NCBI GenBank assembly: GCA_033239005.1
Contig: BSQZ01000068.1
Location: 2,045,001-2,109,000, forward strand
Length of the DNA stretch: 64,000 nt
Direction: 5' to 3'
Source: Lamellibrachia satsuma
Lineage: Eukaryota > Annelida > Polychaeta > Sabellida > Siboglinidae
The notes under the pieces: model-generated
What the model was told of the DNA's origin: nothing
The model's database searches: none
What the model saw: only the letters and a program-made list of their open reading frames with translations
Shown here: positions 53,062 to 64,000 of the stretch, in pieces
Layout of the letters: every line of letters begins with the position of its first letter
Position numbering within the stretch: position 1 is the stretch's first letter
Program-made: the position numbers and the translations under genes

Positions 53062-53410
53062 CAGGGTTGAAAAAAAATCATGATTTTTTTAATAAAAAAA
53101 TCATATTTTTTTATTTAAATCGGATTTTTTTATTTATTTGATTTTTTTGAAATCTGGTATACACTATGTCATAAAATATTTGACTATCAGGCTATCTGGT
53201 GTCAATACAGCTACACAAGTGTGCGCACTTTGTGCTTTTGTATTAAAAAACACACAACACTTTGTTGATCTCGATGCTTGTAAACAATTATTTGTGTTAA
53301 ATTCATATAAATCAGCGATTAAAAAACGTCAAAAAAATAATAAATCAATGATTTTTTTGGAGCGATTTAAATCATGATTTTAATCAAATGATTTAAATCA
53401 AACAACCCTG
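53062..53410. mobile_element. CAGGGTTG-family hAT-type MITE, short copy
   Basis: This copy starts CAGGGTTGAAAA and ends ACAACCCTG. It is flanked by CCTAATTT (53054-53061) and CCTAATTC (53411-53418), a duplication with one mismatch. Both subterminal regions are AAATCATGATTT-type palindromic repeats. Its core matches the reverse complement of part of the longer copy at 61404-62173. Confidence 0.88.
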
Positions 53411-53706
53411 CCTAATTCCATATGAAATCAATAAAGAAATTACCAAAAAGTTCTCTGTCACACATAGTAAAGACTGCCCAGTTTTGAAGCCATTTCATAT
53501 TTCGCCTTTAGCGGTACAGCCCTTTCCTACTAATTACGAAGTTAAAATGCAAAACATAAATTTAGGGCTCATTTTGCTAAGAAGAGTTGATAAAAAATGG
53601 GAGATGTGTCAGCAGATAATTGCCCTATCACTGACTGTCTTTTATAAAAGGTTGCTGTGTCTTAATATGTTCCATTGTAAGCAGTGGATCCTCATTAAGA
53701 ACCAAG
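53411..53706. other. non-coding DNA
   Basis: No recognised feature. A 93-residue frame is open but resembles nothing. Confidence 0.35.
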
Positions 53707-53856
53707 CTGGTCTGAATGAGGTCCATTCAAGTTGGCTGAATTGCGATCCATGCAAACTGGTCTGAATGAGGTCCATGCAAGCGGGTCTGAATGAGGTCCA
53801 TGCAAACGTGTCTGAATGAGGTCCATGCAAGCGGGTCTGAATGAGGTCCATGCAAG
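53707..53856 (+). repeat. minisatellite, 25-bp unit x6
   Basis: Six head-to-tail 25-bp units, each carrying GTCTGAATGAGGTCCATGCAA or a close variant. The second unit is the most divergent. Confidence 0.93.
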
Positions 53857-53945
53857 CTTTTGGACTCTCTATAAGCCAATGGCTTCCTTGTCCACTTGCC
53901 ATCTGGGCCTTTGCCTTGGATGGCGATCTTGTTAAAAAAACACGC
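53857..53945 (+). pseudogene. CR1-like LINE 3' UTR end
   Basis: The block ATAAGCCAATGGCTTCCTTG, then TCCACTTGCCATCTGG, matches the minus strand of 29088-29130, the 3' UTR of the CR1-like LINE there. It ends in an A-rich stretch. Confidence 0.7.
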
Positions 53946-54130
53946 TGGTAAAAAAAATCACCCATGAATGGGATGGTTAAATGCCAAGAAATACACTAGA
54001 AGGGTGTGTGGCAGGGGTCTCAACCTCAGTCCCAGCTGTTTTGGGGGCCAACCTCAATTTTTAGAGTCCACCTCCCACCTATTATTGAGGCCAACCTTCC
54101 ACCTCCCATTGATTTATAGGACCAATCTCC

Positions 54131-54341
54131 CACTTACTGCCACCCCTCCCCCCACACTAGCTTCAACCTCCCACTTCCTGCCACCCCTCCTCCCCCCACA
54201 CTAACTTCAACCTCCTACTTCCTGCCACCCCTCCCACCACACTAGCTTCAACCTCCCACTTCCTGCCACCCCTCCTCCCCCCACACTAACTTCAACCTCC
54301 CACTTCCTGTCACCCCTCCTCCCCCCACACTAGCTTCACTG
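54131..54341 (+). repeat. minisatellite, about 42-bp unit x5, C-rich
   Basis: Units contain CACTTCCTGCCACCCCTCC and CACACTAGCTTCAACCTCC with small length differences. Confidence 0.92.
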
Positions 54342-54594
54342 CTTCATATTTTTAGCTGAAACTAAGGTTACGTATGAGATAAGTTAAACTGATGTAATAT
54401 ACATTAAGTATTGAGATACGTCGGGAACGAAAAACTTATTGCTGAAACTGTCTATTATTTCAAGTTGACGTAAGGTGGCCATTTTGAAAAACAAGATGGT
54501 TGTCAAATGTCAATAAAAATATTGCTATGGCTGAATTAAAAATGTGATTTTTGAACTATTTGGCATTGAAAATTTCAATTTCAATTCAATTCAA

Positions 54595-54785
54595 TAACTT
54601 TATTCCAGAATATTACATCCATATAGCGCTACAATTCCTTGGTTCGTTGAGTTGAGTAGTATACCAAAATACTAGAATTCTAACTATATACAAGCTTATG
54701 CCCCGCTTGATGAGTTTCTCAAATAGAACATAATAATTTACCCGATCAAATGCATTGGATGCATACAAAAATTACAGTTAATCTA
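54595..54785 (-). pseudogene. LINE reverse-transcriptase palm fragment
   Basis: On the minus strand it encodes YASNAFDRVNYYVLFEKLIK and RGISLYIV, the palm motif of a non-LTR reverse transcriptase (usually DASKAFDRV). It starts within a TTCAATTCAATTCAATAA-type tail region and is from the same family as 57553-57840 and 62190-63990. Confidence 0.65.
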
Positions 54786-54789
54786 CATA

Positions 54790-55299
54790 ATCAATCATTT
54801 CGCGTAAATGACTGACATGTTTAGGCATTATGCAAAATGACTGGAAATAAGGCACTGTTATTACACAGTTTGACTGGTGACCATTTCAGCTATACTGTGT
54901 AATAACAATTTGTGTACTTTTGTCATTATATATTGTTCCAATGTTAATTGTGCATTAATGTCAGCTTTCATAATTCTTCAAACATTCACATTACTCAAGT
55001 AAATAAACAAAGTGATAAATATTTGCTATATACTTGCAAATGGCAACGTTTTTTTTATAATTTATCCCTCTCTGGGTACAAGACTCTAACCCTCCCCCTA
55101 ACAGTTTGATTAATAGCTATCTCACTAGTGTTTTCTGATTTGATGGACAGGTAATGGATAACCCAACCATTCTCCAACTGGGAATGCTAATTGCCTAACA
55201 ATGGTGACTGTCTCAATTGGCTACTGTGCATTGCCTGTCCCTATAAAAAGAACACAATCAATAGGTGTTAATCACTTACCTCTTGGCACAGCTATCATA
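54790..55299. other. non-coding DNA
   Basis: AT-rich, no features. Confidence 0.4.
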
Positions 55300-56872
55300 A
55301 TGGCACATGATAATTACGAAGTACAATTGAAGGAAGAACTCTACAAAAGGTTTCAAATATGTCGAAAACATCTAATTCCCAAAGTGGAACATTTCAATAC
55401 TATAGAACAACTCAAGCTTGCAGCAACTGATGAATCTTCGAAGTCACACCATGGATACTATATACTCAGCAAGTAAGTACCAATTTTTATTTGTAGTTTC
55501 TTGCTGAACATTATTTCTTGATTTTAAGTGTAAGAAATTTACCAGACGCATCACAGTGTGAGGGGTAGATAGTAGTCAATTTAATCAATGCAAATATTCC
55601 GACCTGTAACAAATGAGGTATGGGTGGAAATATAGTTGCATACTCTTCCAAGTGCGCCATAGCTAACATGTAATTATGCAGTAATGACATCATACCAGAA
55701 TTATGTCATAGAAATGACTCCACAGCCCCAGTCCAGATAGGCGGGAAAAAAACCCACCTAGGGAATTTCTGCCACATTTGTCAAGAAGCTTAATGTCAGA
55801 CACATGCAATTTTGGTGGCTTGCATAACATGATGTAGTTCAATTTTTATTTGGTAATGGTGACATTTCACACCTTCATTCATTGATCTGCATATTGAAGC
55901 CACATAGGTAATTCCCTTCAAAGATCTTCAATATCAACCAAAGTTGTATTGTATACCAATTCAAGTCTTAATCTCTTGTCTGTTAAATTCTTCCTTTCTT
56001 TATGTAAGCCAGGAAGTCCACAATGATAGGGTCTATCTTCAGTTAGCCATGACTTGCATGAGTGAGCACAAATGAAAGCCATCAGTACTGTCTCACAAAA
56101 GTACTTTCATGATTTGTCACATTAAGCTGTGCAAACAAATTAATTTAAAAGGGATGTTAAGCCAATTGTTAAGTTTACTATAAAAGACACATTGATAAAC
56201 ATCATGGTTATGAGTATATTACAATTACAATATATATATATATATATATATGTATAATTTGCAATTATATTTTGCAGGTATCAAATTCTTCAATGCAGTG
56301 ACACAGAGAAGTTGATAAAGAAATGAAAAACAGAATAAGAATATGTTGTGTCCATTGAGGACACCTATTACCAACATGCAATCATCCCCCAGTCACATTT
56401 CAAGTGGATCATTGTTTATCAGTGCCATCACACAAAGTTCTGTATCATACGGCCTCTAACCTTGAAACGAGCAGCAGAAGCTGTTGGGTATATTTCAAAG
56501 ACCCTGCAACATCCAGTTCCCATCCCCATGGTGGATAGAGGAAGGAGGATCCACATAACATCCTGGGAGTCATCATTGACCATGGCTACAACAACTTATA
56601 CACCATTGCTGAAGACTAGGATCCTGATAAATAAATATTCACGCAACCCAACTTATGCCCACAACGCCTTCTATCCCAGCCAGACACCATTCAAGACCAA
56701 CAGATATCTCTCTGCCATGCATTAAAAACTTCAGCAACTGGTGGACAAGGTTTTGTCAGATGTAACTGTTGGTCTTCTTTAAAAATGTACTAGCAACAGG
56801 TGCAAGTGCTACAAAGCAAAACGAATGTGTGACAGCCGGTGTCACAACAGTCTGAGCTGCCCTAACAAGTGA
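55300..56872 (+). pseudogene. Ginger/KRBA2-like integrase-derived gene, with intron, decayed
   Basis: Exon 1 (55300-55472) encodes LKEELYKRFQICRKHLIPKV and HGYYILSK and ends at a GTAAGT donor. The acceptor TTTTGCAG (56270-56277) opens exon 2, and the split Lys codon is restored (KYQILQCSDTEKLIKK). Two stops follow, then a frame with FKWIIVYQCHHTKFCIIRPL and TLKRAAEA, the integrase core start of KRBA2/Ginger-like proteins. A large part of the integrase is missing. The Cys-rich C-terminus (NRCKCYKAKRMCDSRCHNSL) ends at 56872. The catalytic DDE set is not complete. Confidence 0.7.
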
Positions 56873-56879
56873 GAACGAA

Positions 56880-57552
56880 CCATATGACATGCTAATAACT
56901 AATCATCAAGTTATTAGTAAAGTACATTCTTCCTTTAAGACCAGACATGATTTGATTTGTCGTCTTTTATAAATGGGTAATGTGTATGATTTCTCTCAGT
57001 GGCAAGTGTGCATACTAGTATGCTTCACATGTCTTTCATAATAACTAGTGAGTATAACACATATTGTTGGACATATATTGTGGAAATGTAGCACATTGAT
57101 ATAAATATCAATGTTACAGTTGACTATTGCAAGTTGTAGAATCACAATAAAGTTATATGTTGTTCAATAAGACAGTGTTGTTGTGTCTTAAGTATGCAAG
57201 TAACATTTCCAACATTAAGACAAATTGTAATTGATACTTCACAGTATTTGCTCTGGGTATAATGGCACAAAGCGCACCTAGGGGGACTGGGGCATTGCAC
57301 CTCATTATAAAAACATTAATTTGATGATAAGTGGTTTCGACCATGTCGTGTAACTTCAATTTCTACACAATCCAAAGTGAACCTGAACAATAATTTTAAA
57401 TCATGATTTCATCACAGTATAAAATATTTTTGAGTGTGAGAAACAGATAGCTGCTAGGTGGCAATTTATGAAAATATCTGGCTAGGTAGATGAAAAACAG
57501 CAAGTTTGCCCACATCACTTGTCATGAATCAGGGGAAACACTGTTTCAGTCA
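56880..57552. other. non-coding AT-rich DNA
   Basis: No gene features beyond scattered AATAAA signals, for example near 57147. Confidence 0.4.
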
Positions 57553-57840
57553 TTACGCAAAATGATTGATTGCGCAGATTGACTGTAGCAAATATACATT
57601 ACTATTCAAACTACAGTATTTTAGTACAGCCTCCTTGAAGGCATATATACACATATCCGTACTGGGTTTAGTTTTGAAGCCAAACTGATTGCTACATATA
57701 GTCAACCTGTAAGCAATATGGTCATAAATTAACTTTTCAAAGACTTTGGACACAATGCTGGCGAGAGCAATGGGTCTGTAGTTACTCTTACTACATATGC
57801 TAGCACTTTTGTTTTTAACAGTGTCCAGACCACGGTCAGT
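57553..57840 (-). pseudogene. LINE reverse-transcriptase finger/palm fragment
   Basis: On the minus strand it encodes SNYRPIALASIVSKVFEKLI, CSNQFGFKTKPSTDMCIYAF and KEAVLKY. This is the part immediately before the palm in non-LTR reverse transcriptases. Confidence 0.8.
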
Positions 57841-58286
57841 GTCAGCAGTGACAATTGAAAATTAGTTGTTATTAGTTGTTATTTACATGCAAAAGCGCCG
57901 TAGAAAGGACAAGTAAATAAGACAAACACTGTTGTTGCCGGATTGACGTATAGTTCAACACTGTGAGTAAAACACAAACAAAATAAACCATCATTGATAT
58001 TATCGCCCATCTACCACCAACAAACGACGGGAACCTTTACCCTTAGCTGTGTGTGAGGTCGGATACACTTAATAGCCCTGAGCAACGGACCGAGAAGACG
58101 CGACTGTTGAAAGGGCTGACCAAATTGGTCCATACTGACCTGCAGCGACCATTGTGCAATCAGTCACATATTGAATAAAATCCTGCTGAAATGAATAAGA
58201 CAACCCGGTCATCATCACTTCCCGTCCAGGACTAAGACATCGATGCCATTGTCAGCAGTGCACTGGCTTGACAAGAAGAAGTATTT
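57841..58286. other. probable 5' UTR of the L2-like LINE
   Basis: No coding frame. GC content rises towards the ORF1 start, as expected for a LINE leader. Confidence 0.4.
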
Positions 58287-58887
58287 ATGAAACAGATGGC
58301 CGTGCAACATACCGCATTCCAGGTGAGCCTACAGTCGTTCCTCGAAACCATGAACAAGCGCTTCAACGACGTGGTGATGGAGACGGCTAGCGATGCAGCA
58401 GAACTGAAGGCGAGTCTGCAGTTCACGCAATATGAGGCCGACAACATCAACATATCCCTTCATGAGAAATCTGATGTACTAGATGACACAGTCAAATGTA
58501 TCAAGATCGTGGCTTCAGTGCAACACGAGATTGAAAACAGCATTGACTATTTAGAGAACCAGACCCGCCACAACAACCTGCGATTTGATGGTGTGGCCGA
58601 GGGTAACGCAGACACGTGGGCAGACACCGAGGGTAACGCAGAAATGTGGGCGGACACCGAGGGTAACGCAGAAATGTGGGTGGACATGCACCGAAGCTGC
58701 AATGCGCAGATCATTCATTTCTGCATTGAACATCTGGGAAAATCAAGCCAGAGATATACGCATTGAACGGGCGCACAGAATGCCCGGCAACAGCCACTCC
58801 AGCAAACCAAGAACAATCATAGTGAAGTTTGAAAGCTACAGAGATCGGGAGACCATTCTACATGCATCCCGCGAACAGAAGCCATGA
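58287..58887 (+). pseudogene. L2-like LINE ORF1
   Basis: A coiled-coil-like region (ELKASLQFTQYEADNINISL) is followed by IDYLENQTRHNNLRFDGVAE and, after a frame change near 58700, an RRM-like segment with DIRIERAHRMPG and PRTIIVKFESYRDRETIL. The 30-bp coding unit GNAEMWADTE is present three times (58599-58688). The protein would coat LINE RNA. Confidence 0.8.
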
Positions 58888-58999
58888 GGTCTGTATTTCA
58901 ATGAAGACCTGTCTCAACGAGTGTTAGCCAGTAGGAAGAAACAGCTTCCCAGACTACTGAAACGAACACAACTGAAGACATTTTATTAAACGGATATGA

Positions 59000-61222
59000 A
59001 GTTTTTCACGTCGCTAGGGCAAACAGAAAAGGAGGAGGTGTTGCACTATTCGTAAATCACAGATTTAATTGCACACTCCGTACAGCAAAATCTTTTGAAA
59101 TTGAGAATATCTTTGAATGTGTAACTATCGAATTAGACATGCAAAAACACAAAAATATAATTGTGAACTGTGTCTGTAAAACTCCAGGTTCAGACAGAGT
59201 GATTCTGTAAGTACGTGGACCAGTTACTTACATATGCCAACCCGAGTAAAACCAAATTTGTTTGTGGTGACTTTAATATTGATTTACTTAAACAGGAAAC
59301 ACACACCGGAACAAAGCGGTTTCTAGAATGTATGTATGGTCAAGGATTATATCCTTTAATAGTAAGACCGAACCGAATTACCATCAACTCGTGCAACCTA
59401 ATAGATAATATATTTACCAATCAAATCAATTACTCTGCTGATAGCGGGTTACTAATCACTGACATTAGTGACCACTTGCCAATATTTGTATTTTGTAAAT
59501 ATAAACTTGAAAAAAATTATTCTAAGATGTTTAGAAATGTAAGAAGCCTGAAAGAGGACAATGTACTTATGTTTATGGAAAGTTTGAAGCAAGAACAGTG
59601 GGAAAGCATAAAGGCGTATTACAGTAAATTGCTAGCAGAAAAGAGAGTAGACATTAAAGAAACATGGGCAATATTAAACACTGTAATTTGTAAACAATGA
59701 CAATCCATCAAATATCCTATCCATATAAAGTGTGGAGACAAAGATATATCCACCAATAAAGATATGGCTAAAGAATTCAATAAGTTCTTCACAAATATTA
59801 GTTCCAATTTAGCAAAAACATTACAAATTCTGATGGAAATTTCTCCATTTATGATTATTTAGGAAGCAGGATCAGAAACTGTCTGTATTTAAAACCTGTT
59901 GATGAGGAAGATGTTATTAATACTGTAAAAGTGTGTACACGAAAAAAATCTACAGATTTTGAAGATTTTAGCATGGATATTGTAGCCAATGTCATACCCG
60001 TTATATCCAAACCTCTCAAGTCAGTACGGTTTCCGTAAAGCTATGTCCACATCACGTGCCGTAATGGAATTAATAGAGGAAATTTCAAATGCAACGGACA
60101 ATAAGAAACACACTATTGGTGTATTCATTGACCTTAAAAAGGCCTTCGATACAGTGGACCATGAAATAATTATCAAAAAGTTGAATTTCTGTGGCGTGCG
60201 TGGAGTTGGAAATGACTGGATAAAAAGTTTCCTCACCAACAGGAAGCAATTTGTTGAAATAAATGGGTGCGCCTCGAACTGTTAAATGTAACACGTGGGG
60301 TACCTCAGGGATCCATTTTAGGTCCAAAGCTATTTGTACTTTATTTTAATGATATTTGTAACGTATCAAAACTAGCTAAATTTATACTCTTTGCGGATGA
60401 CACAAATATATTTTGCGCTGGAAATAATTTAAAAGAACTACAAGATATGATAAAAATTAATGGGGTACTTGCCAAATCAGCTAAATGGTTTGCTGTGAAC
60501 AAATTAACATTGAACCTGTCAAAAACAAATTACATGATATTCCAGAACTGTCCGCCTGATATTGAAATTAATATGTTCATTAATAATCAACAAATATTAT
60601 ATTGATGAATCTCTAAACTGGAAATATCAAATAAATAAGGTCAGATTAAAACTGTTGAAAGTTGCAGCAGTCATTTATAAGGCAAATTGTCTCATTGATC
60701 GAAATGGAATGTATATATTATACTGTTCTTTGTTTTTACCACATTTAAGTTATTGCTGTGAAATGTAAGGAAACATCCACACCACAAATATTCATGGCAT
60801 GAAGTACTATATTACAGAAACAAGTAATTCGGTTAGTTTGTGGAGTAAAACGTCTGGAACATGCAAGCACTCTTTTTCAACAATTAGGTGTTCTAAAATT
60901 TGTAGATTTAGTTAAGCTCAAGACGGCTATTATTATGTTTAGGGCTTTTCATAATGAATTACCAAGTAATTTGCCAACAAATTTTAAACCGTATGTGTCT
61001 GTATATAATACTAGACAGAACAATTCATTCTGCATAACTCGCTTTCATACTAATGCAAAATCAATGTGCATCTCCATATATGGAGCGAGATTATGGAACT
61101 CCCTTAATAAAAACATATGTAGAACCATACAAGCATTTAAAAAGTGCAACAAGTTAGATATTATTGCAACGTATTTAGTCACAATTTATTTAGCAACGAT
61201 TTTCAATTGTAACATGTTGTAA
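59000..61222 (+). pseudogene. L2-like LINE ORF2: endonuclease and reverse transcriptase
   Basis: Endonuclease motifs are RKGGGVALFVNHRF, KTKFVCGDFNIDLL and ITDISDHLPIF. Reverse transcriptase motifs are SSQYGFRKAMSTSRAVMELI, FIDLKKAFDTVDHEIIIKKL, RGVPQGSILGPKLFVLYFND and ILFADDTNIF. The C-terminal domain ends ISIYGARLWNSLNKNI and LATIFNCNML (61222). At least five breaks occur (near 59208, 59698, 59990, 60284 and 60603). Confidence 0.88.
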
Positions 61223-61403
61223 GTAATGCAAATATATAATTACGTATCAATTGAGTTAACGGCTTAACACGCCATGGGGTGGACCATAGATAAGTATTGC
61301 ACTTCTGTTCACTCCATTTCCAACTCACCCTTGTGTATTCTTCACCAACTCACATTTGTTGCACATTTTGTTAGTAACTTGTTGTCATTTATTGTATCGT
61401 AAC

Positions 61404-62173
61404 CAGGGTTGTTAAATCATTGATTTAAATCATGATTTAAATCACTCCAAAAAAATCATTGATTTATGATTTGATGTTTTTTTAATCGCTGATTTATATG
61501 AATTTAACACAAATAATTGTTTACAAGCATCGAGATCAACAAAGTTTTGTATGTTTTTTGATACAAAACACAAAGTGCTCACACTTGTGTAGCTGTGTTG
61601 TCACCAGATAGCCTGATAGTCAAATATTTTATGACATTGTGTATGTTTGAGCTATTCCCTTTCTGAATGCAGTGAAGCCACACAAACTTGTCTTCCAGAG
61701 GAAGTATCTTTTCAACACAGAAGCACTGAGTTAAAGTCCACTTATAGCTTGTGCTAGTTGTTACTAATTCAGTATGTTGACTCAGTTGTTTAATACTGTA
61801 CCAGTTTTTTTATTCTGGTTAGAGACCCTTAGAGTACACAGAGCCTTGGACAGGTGCTAATCAGACACACACAGCCTCAGACACACAGCATGCTTTCCTT
61901 TCCAAGACAGATTATGCAACTACAGGGGGTGAGGCCTTGTGGACATTGTCTAAAGTCTTTATATAAGCAAAAATCTGTTAAGACAAGAACCCAAATCGAT
62001 TTGAATAGAACATGTTTAAAAGAGTTTACAAATTTAAACATCTATTTAAATATCTATATACCAGATTTCAAAAAAATCCTATAAATAAAAAAAATCAAAC
62101 AAATCCGATTTAAATAAAAAAAATCCTATTTTTTTATTTTTTTTTATATAAATCATGATTTTTTTCAACCCTG
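61404..62173. mobile_element. CAGGGTTG-family hAT-type MITE, long copy
   Basis: The 770-bp element starts CAGGGTTGTTAAATCATT and ends TTTTTTTCAACCCTG. It is flanked by the perfect 8-bp duplication ATCGTAAC (61396-61403 and 62174-62181). Subterminal regions are palindromic ATTTAAATCATGATTTAAAT repeats. It shares its core, in inverse orientation, with 53062-53410. Confidence 0.93.
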
Positions 62174-62189
62174 ATCGTAACTGTGTGTT

Positions 62190-63990
62190 GGAATAAAGGA
62201 TTGCTTGAACAATGGGCACAAGTACAACAGATATCATAGCTTCAGGTAAAATACCATGGACAAATAAACTAGTAAAACACATAGATAACAGTGGAATTAT
62301 TATTGTTTAAGGGGCTCCGTATATATACCATCCAAGCCACAACTCTTACTGTCTTTCAGATCTTTGATGGCCTGGATAATCTCAGAGTGTGACGCCTCTA
62401 CATCCATCTCATATTCAACAATTTTACAAAGATTATTTACATCTTTGTCTTTGTTTAAACAATTAAATAAATCCTCATAGTGAGATTTCCACATATTAAT
62501 AATGTTGTGCGACCCTGTCACACCATCAATAACATTAGGAAGAGACAAATTACTATTATTCAACAGCTTAATTTCTTTCCAAAATACTTTGTCATTTTTA
62601 TACAGAAGTTTTTAGCAAGCGATTCCTTCCTAAGTACATCGTCATTATTTCTGCTAAACCTCATAGCACCTTTAAACCTAGCTTTTGCTCTGTTTTTCAT
62701 ATAAAAAAGCATACCATGTCTAGGACTACCAAAGGATATATGTTTCTCGAGAGACATCATACAAATCAGATGCAAATTCATTCCAACCTGGGCGGTTGAG
62801 GTTGTTACCCTTGGATGGTTTGCATGTCTTTATAGTATTCTGACCAGCAGAGGTTGTTGCACACTTTATATCATCATAGTATTTGTTTAAGGCTTCTTTA
62901 TGCTTTACTTCAGTACAATTGCAGCCTTTACATAGTAAAACATCAGTTGGTAACTCAACATTTCTCAGACGTATTTCTGACTGTACACCATATTCATAGA
63001 TTACATCTTCACTCAAAGCAGACCAATCAGTGTTGTTTCCAATATTGTTGACAGCCCCATGATCAATGTCAGGAGCCAACTGTAAATGTATTGTTGACTG
63101 CCCCATGATCAATGTCAGGAGCCAACTGTAAATGTATTGTTGACAGCCCCATGATCAATGTCAGGAGCCAACTGTAAATGTATTGTTGACAGCCCCAGGA
63201 TCAATGTCAGGAGCCAACTGTAAATGTATTGTTGACAGCCCCATGATCAATGTCAGGAGCCAACTGTAAATGTATTGTTGACTGCCCCATGATCAATGTC
63301 AGGAGCCAACTGTAAATGTATTGTTGACAGCCCCATGATCAATGTCAGGAGCCAACTGTAAATGTATTGTTGACTGCCCCATGATCAATGTCAGGAGCCA
63401 ACTGTAAATGTATTGTTGACAGCCCCATGATCAATGTCAGGAGCCAACTCTAAGTCAATATTAACAGCGACCGGAATATAGTCAGACTGAACAGTACCAT
63501 ATAGTGCACACATATTAGTTATAACATTGTTACCATCTTCTGTAGAGATTAAGTGGTCCAACCATGAGTGACTACCCCAGTCCCCAGGCATCACTTGCAT
63601 ATGTATATGTTCCTTTTGATAACTTAAGCCAACTAGTCCACTTATATCTGTCACAATCTGCCAGCAGATTGTGAATTTTCGTCAAACAATCAAGATGTTC
63701 TTCCTCATTATAATTTTTGTCATAAGGCAAATAAACATTAAATACATTCCTTTTTCTTAGTGTCAGACACTATTTCAATACTAACAACCCAGTCATAATC
63801 ATATTTATGTGGGGTAATAAATTTATCAAATTTGTTAATCCAAAGGATGGCTACTCCTTCTTTTTACGGCCAGCTGTTATATGCAGTGAACCATCATTAG
63901 GAGAATCCAGTTAAAATTTAAAAAATCTTTTTTAAATAAAAAAAATTTAATAAAAAATCATGATTTACTTACTGCCTGTTGTAGTACTCA
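62190..63990 (-). pseudogene. LINE endonuclease, linker and reverse-transcriptase start
   Basis: Reading leftwards from the window end: endonuclease pieces (WVVSIEIVSD, GDWGSHSWLDHLIST, MCALYGTVQSDYIPVAV), the linker (RPGWNEFASDLYDVSRETYI), and the start of reverse transcriptase (EIIQAIKDLKDSKSCGLDGI, CFTSLFVHGILPEAMISVVL). It ends just before the hAT-type MITE. The endonuclease is interrupted by the 46-bp minisatellite and by frameshifts. Confidence 0.82.
63048..63453 (-). repeat. 46-bp minisatellite x9 inside LINE endonuclease coding sequence
   Basis: Nine units start at 63048 and every 46 bp to 63416, the last partial. The unit contains AGCCCCATGATCAATGTCAG, then GAGCCAACTGTAAATGTATTG. 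Variation is almost confined to GACAGCC versus GACTGCC and one CAGGATC. On the minus strand a unit encodes LAPDIDHGAVNN, which belongs to the LINE endonuclease linker. Confidence 0.95.
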
Positions 63991-64000
63991 ATTTGAGGTA

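Larger units (their letters stand above)
58287..61222 (+). mobile_element. nearly full-length L2-like LINE, decayed
   Basis: It contains an ORF1 (58287-58887), an endonuclease (about 59000-59700) and a reverse transcriptase (59700-61222), all with frameshifts or stops. Similar ORF1 and RT pieces at 6725-7423 and 4580-4790 show that the family is repeated in this window. Confidence 0.85.

Noticed and set aside
53707..53856. Repeat protein encoded by 25-bp units
   Set aside because: 25 bp is not a multiple of three; the minus-strand open frame is a by-product of the minisatellite.
63048..63453. CRISPR-like array
   Set aside because: The units are directly adjacent without unique spacers, and the unit derives from LINE coding sequence. 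The DNA is eukaryotic.

Overview
The window looks like repeat-rich, intron-bearing animal DNA, most likely from a marine invertebrate. The species cannot be named from sequence alone. The reasons are consensus splice sites, TATA-box promoters, one recognisable Ku80-type exon, and a dense mixture of decayed mobile elements: CR1-like, L2-like and other LINEs, a Gypsy/Mag-like LTR element, hAT, pogo, MULE, Harbinger, Ginger/KRBA2-like and a Polinton. There is no sign of bacterial gene organisation.

The centrepiece is a complete, decaying Polinton/Maverick (the endogenous relative of adintovirus-type viruses) at 7848-22037. It is 14,190 bp long, has terminal inverted repeats of about 0.65-0.7 kb, and is bounded by a perfect 6-bp target duplication (ATTACT at 7842-7847 and 22038-22043). 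All its recognisable genes are on the plus strand: protein-primed DNA polymerase B with zinc fingers, an Arg-rich ORF of unknown identity, packaging ATPase, small conserved proteins, retroviral-type integrase with chromodomain, small membrane proteins, minor (penton-like) capsid protein, a pVI-like basic protein, major capsid protein and an adenain-like protease. Nearly every gene carries a nonsense codon or frameshift, so the element is inferred to be dead, although its layout is intact.

Left flank (1-7847): fragments of a Gypsy-like gag and a CR1-like LINE, then a complete hAT element (3441-6641, 8-bp duplication AACGCCAT), then an L2-like ORF1 remnant.

Right flank (22044-30540): a pogo-family gene that still has a clean intron but has lost catalytic segments runs into a Gypsy/Mag-like element. 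The Gypsy element is itself split by a 648-bp insertion with an 8-bp duplication. A Harbinger fragment and a minus-strand CR1-like LINE follow.

Right half (30.5-64 kb): mostly non-coding DNA with four short inverted-repeat elements whose borders can be read to the base (32100-32960, 53062-53410, 61404-62173 hAT-type; 36287-37032 and 43770-44533 a TAGGCAAA family with 9-bp duplications). It also holds a RecQ-like helicase pseudogene interrupted by one of these, a 160-190-bp satellite, an inverted LINE duplication, a MULE transposase fragment, a Ku80 exon, a Ginger/KRBA2-like pseudogene with an intron, a nearly full-length L2-like LINE, and a LINE endonuclease gene in which a 46-bp minisatellite has expanded.
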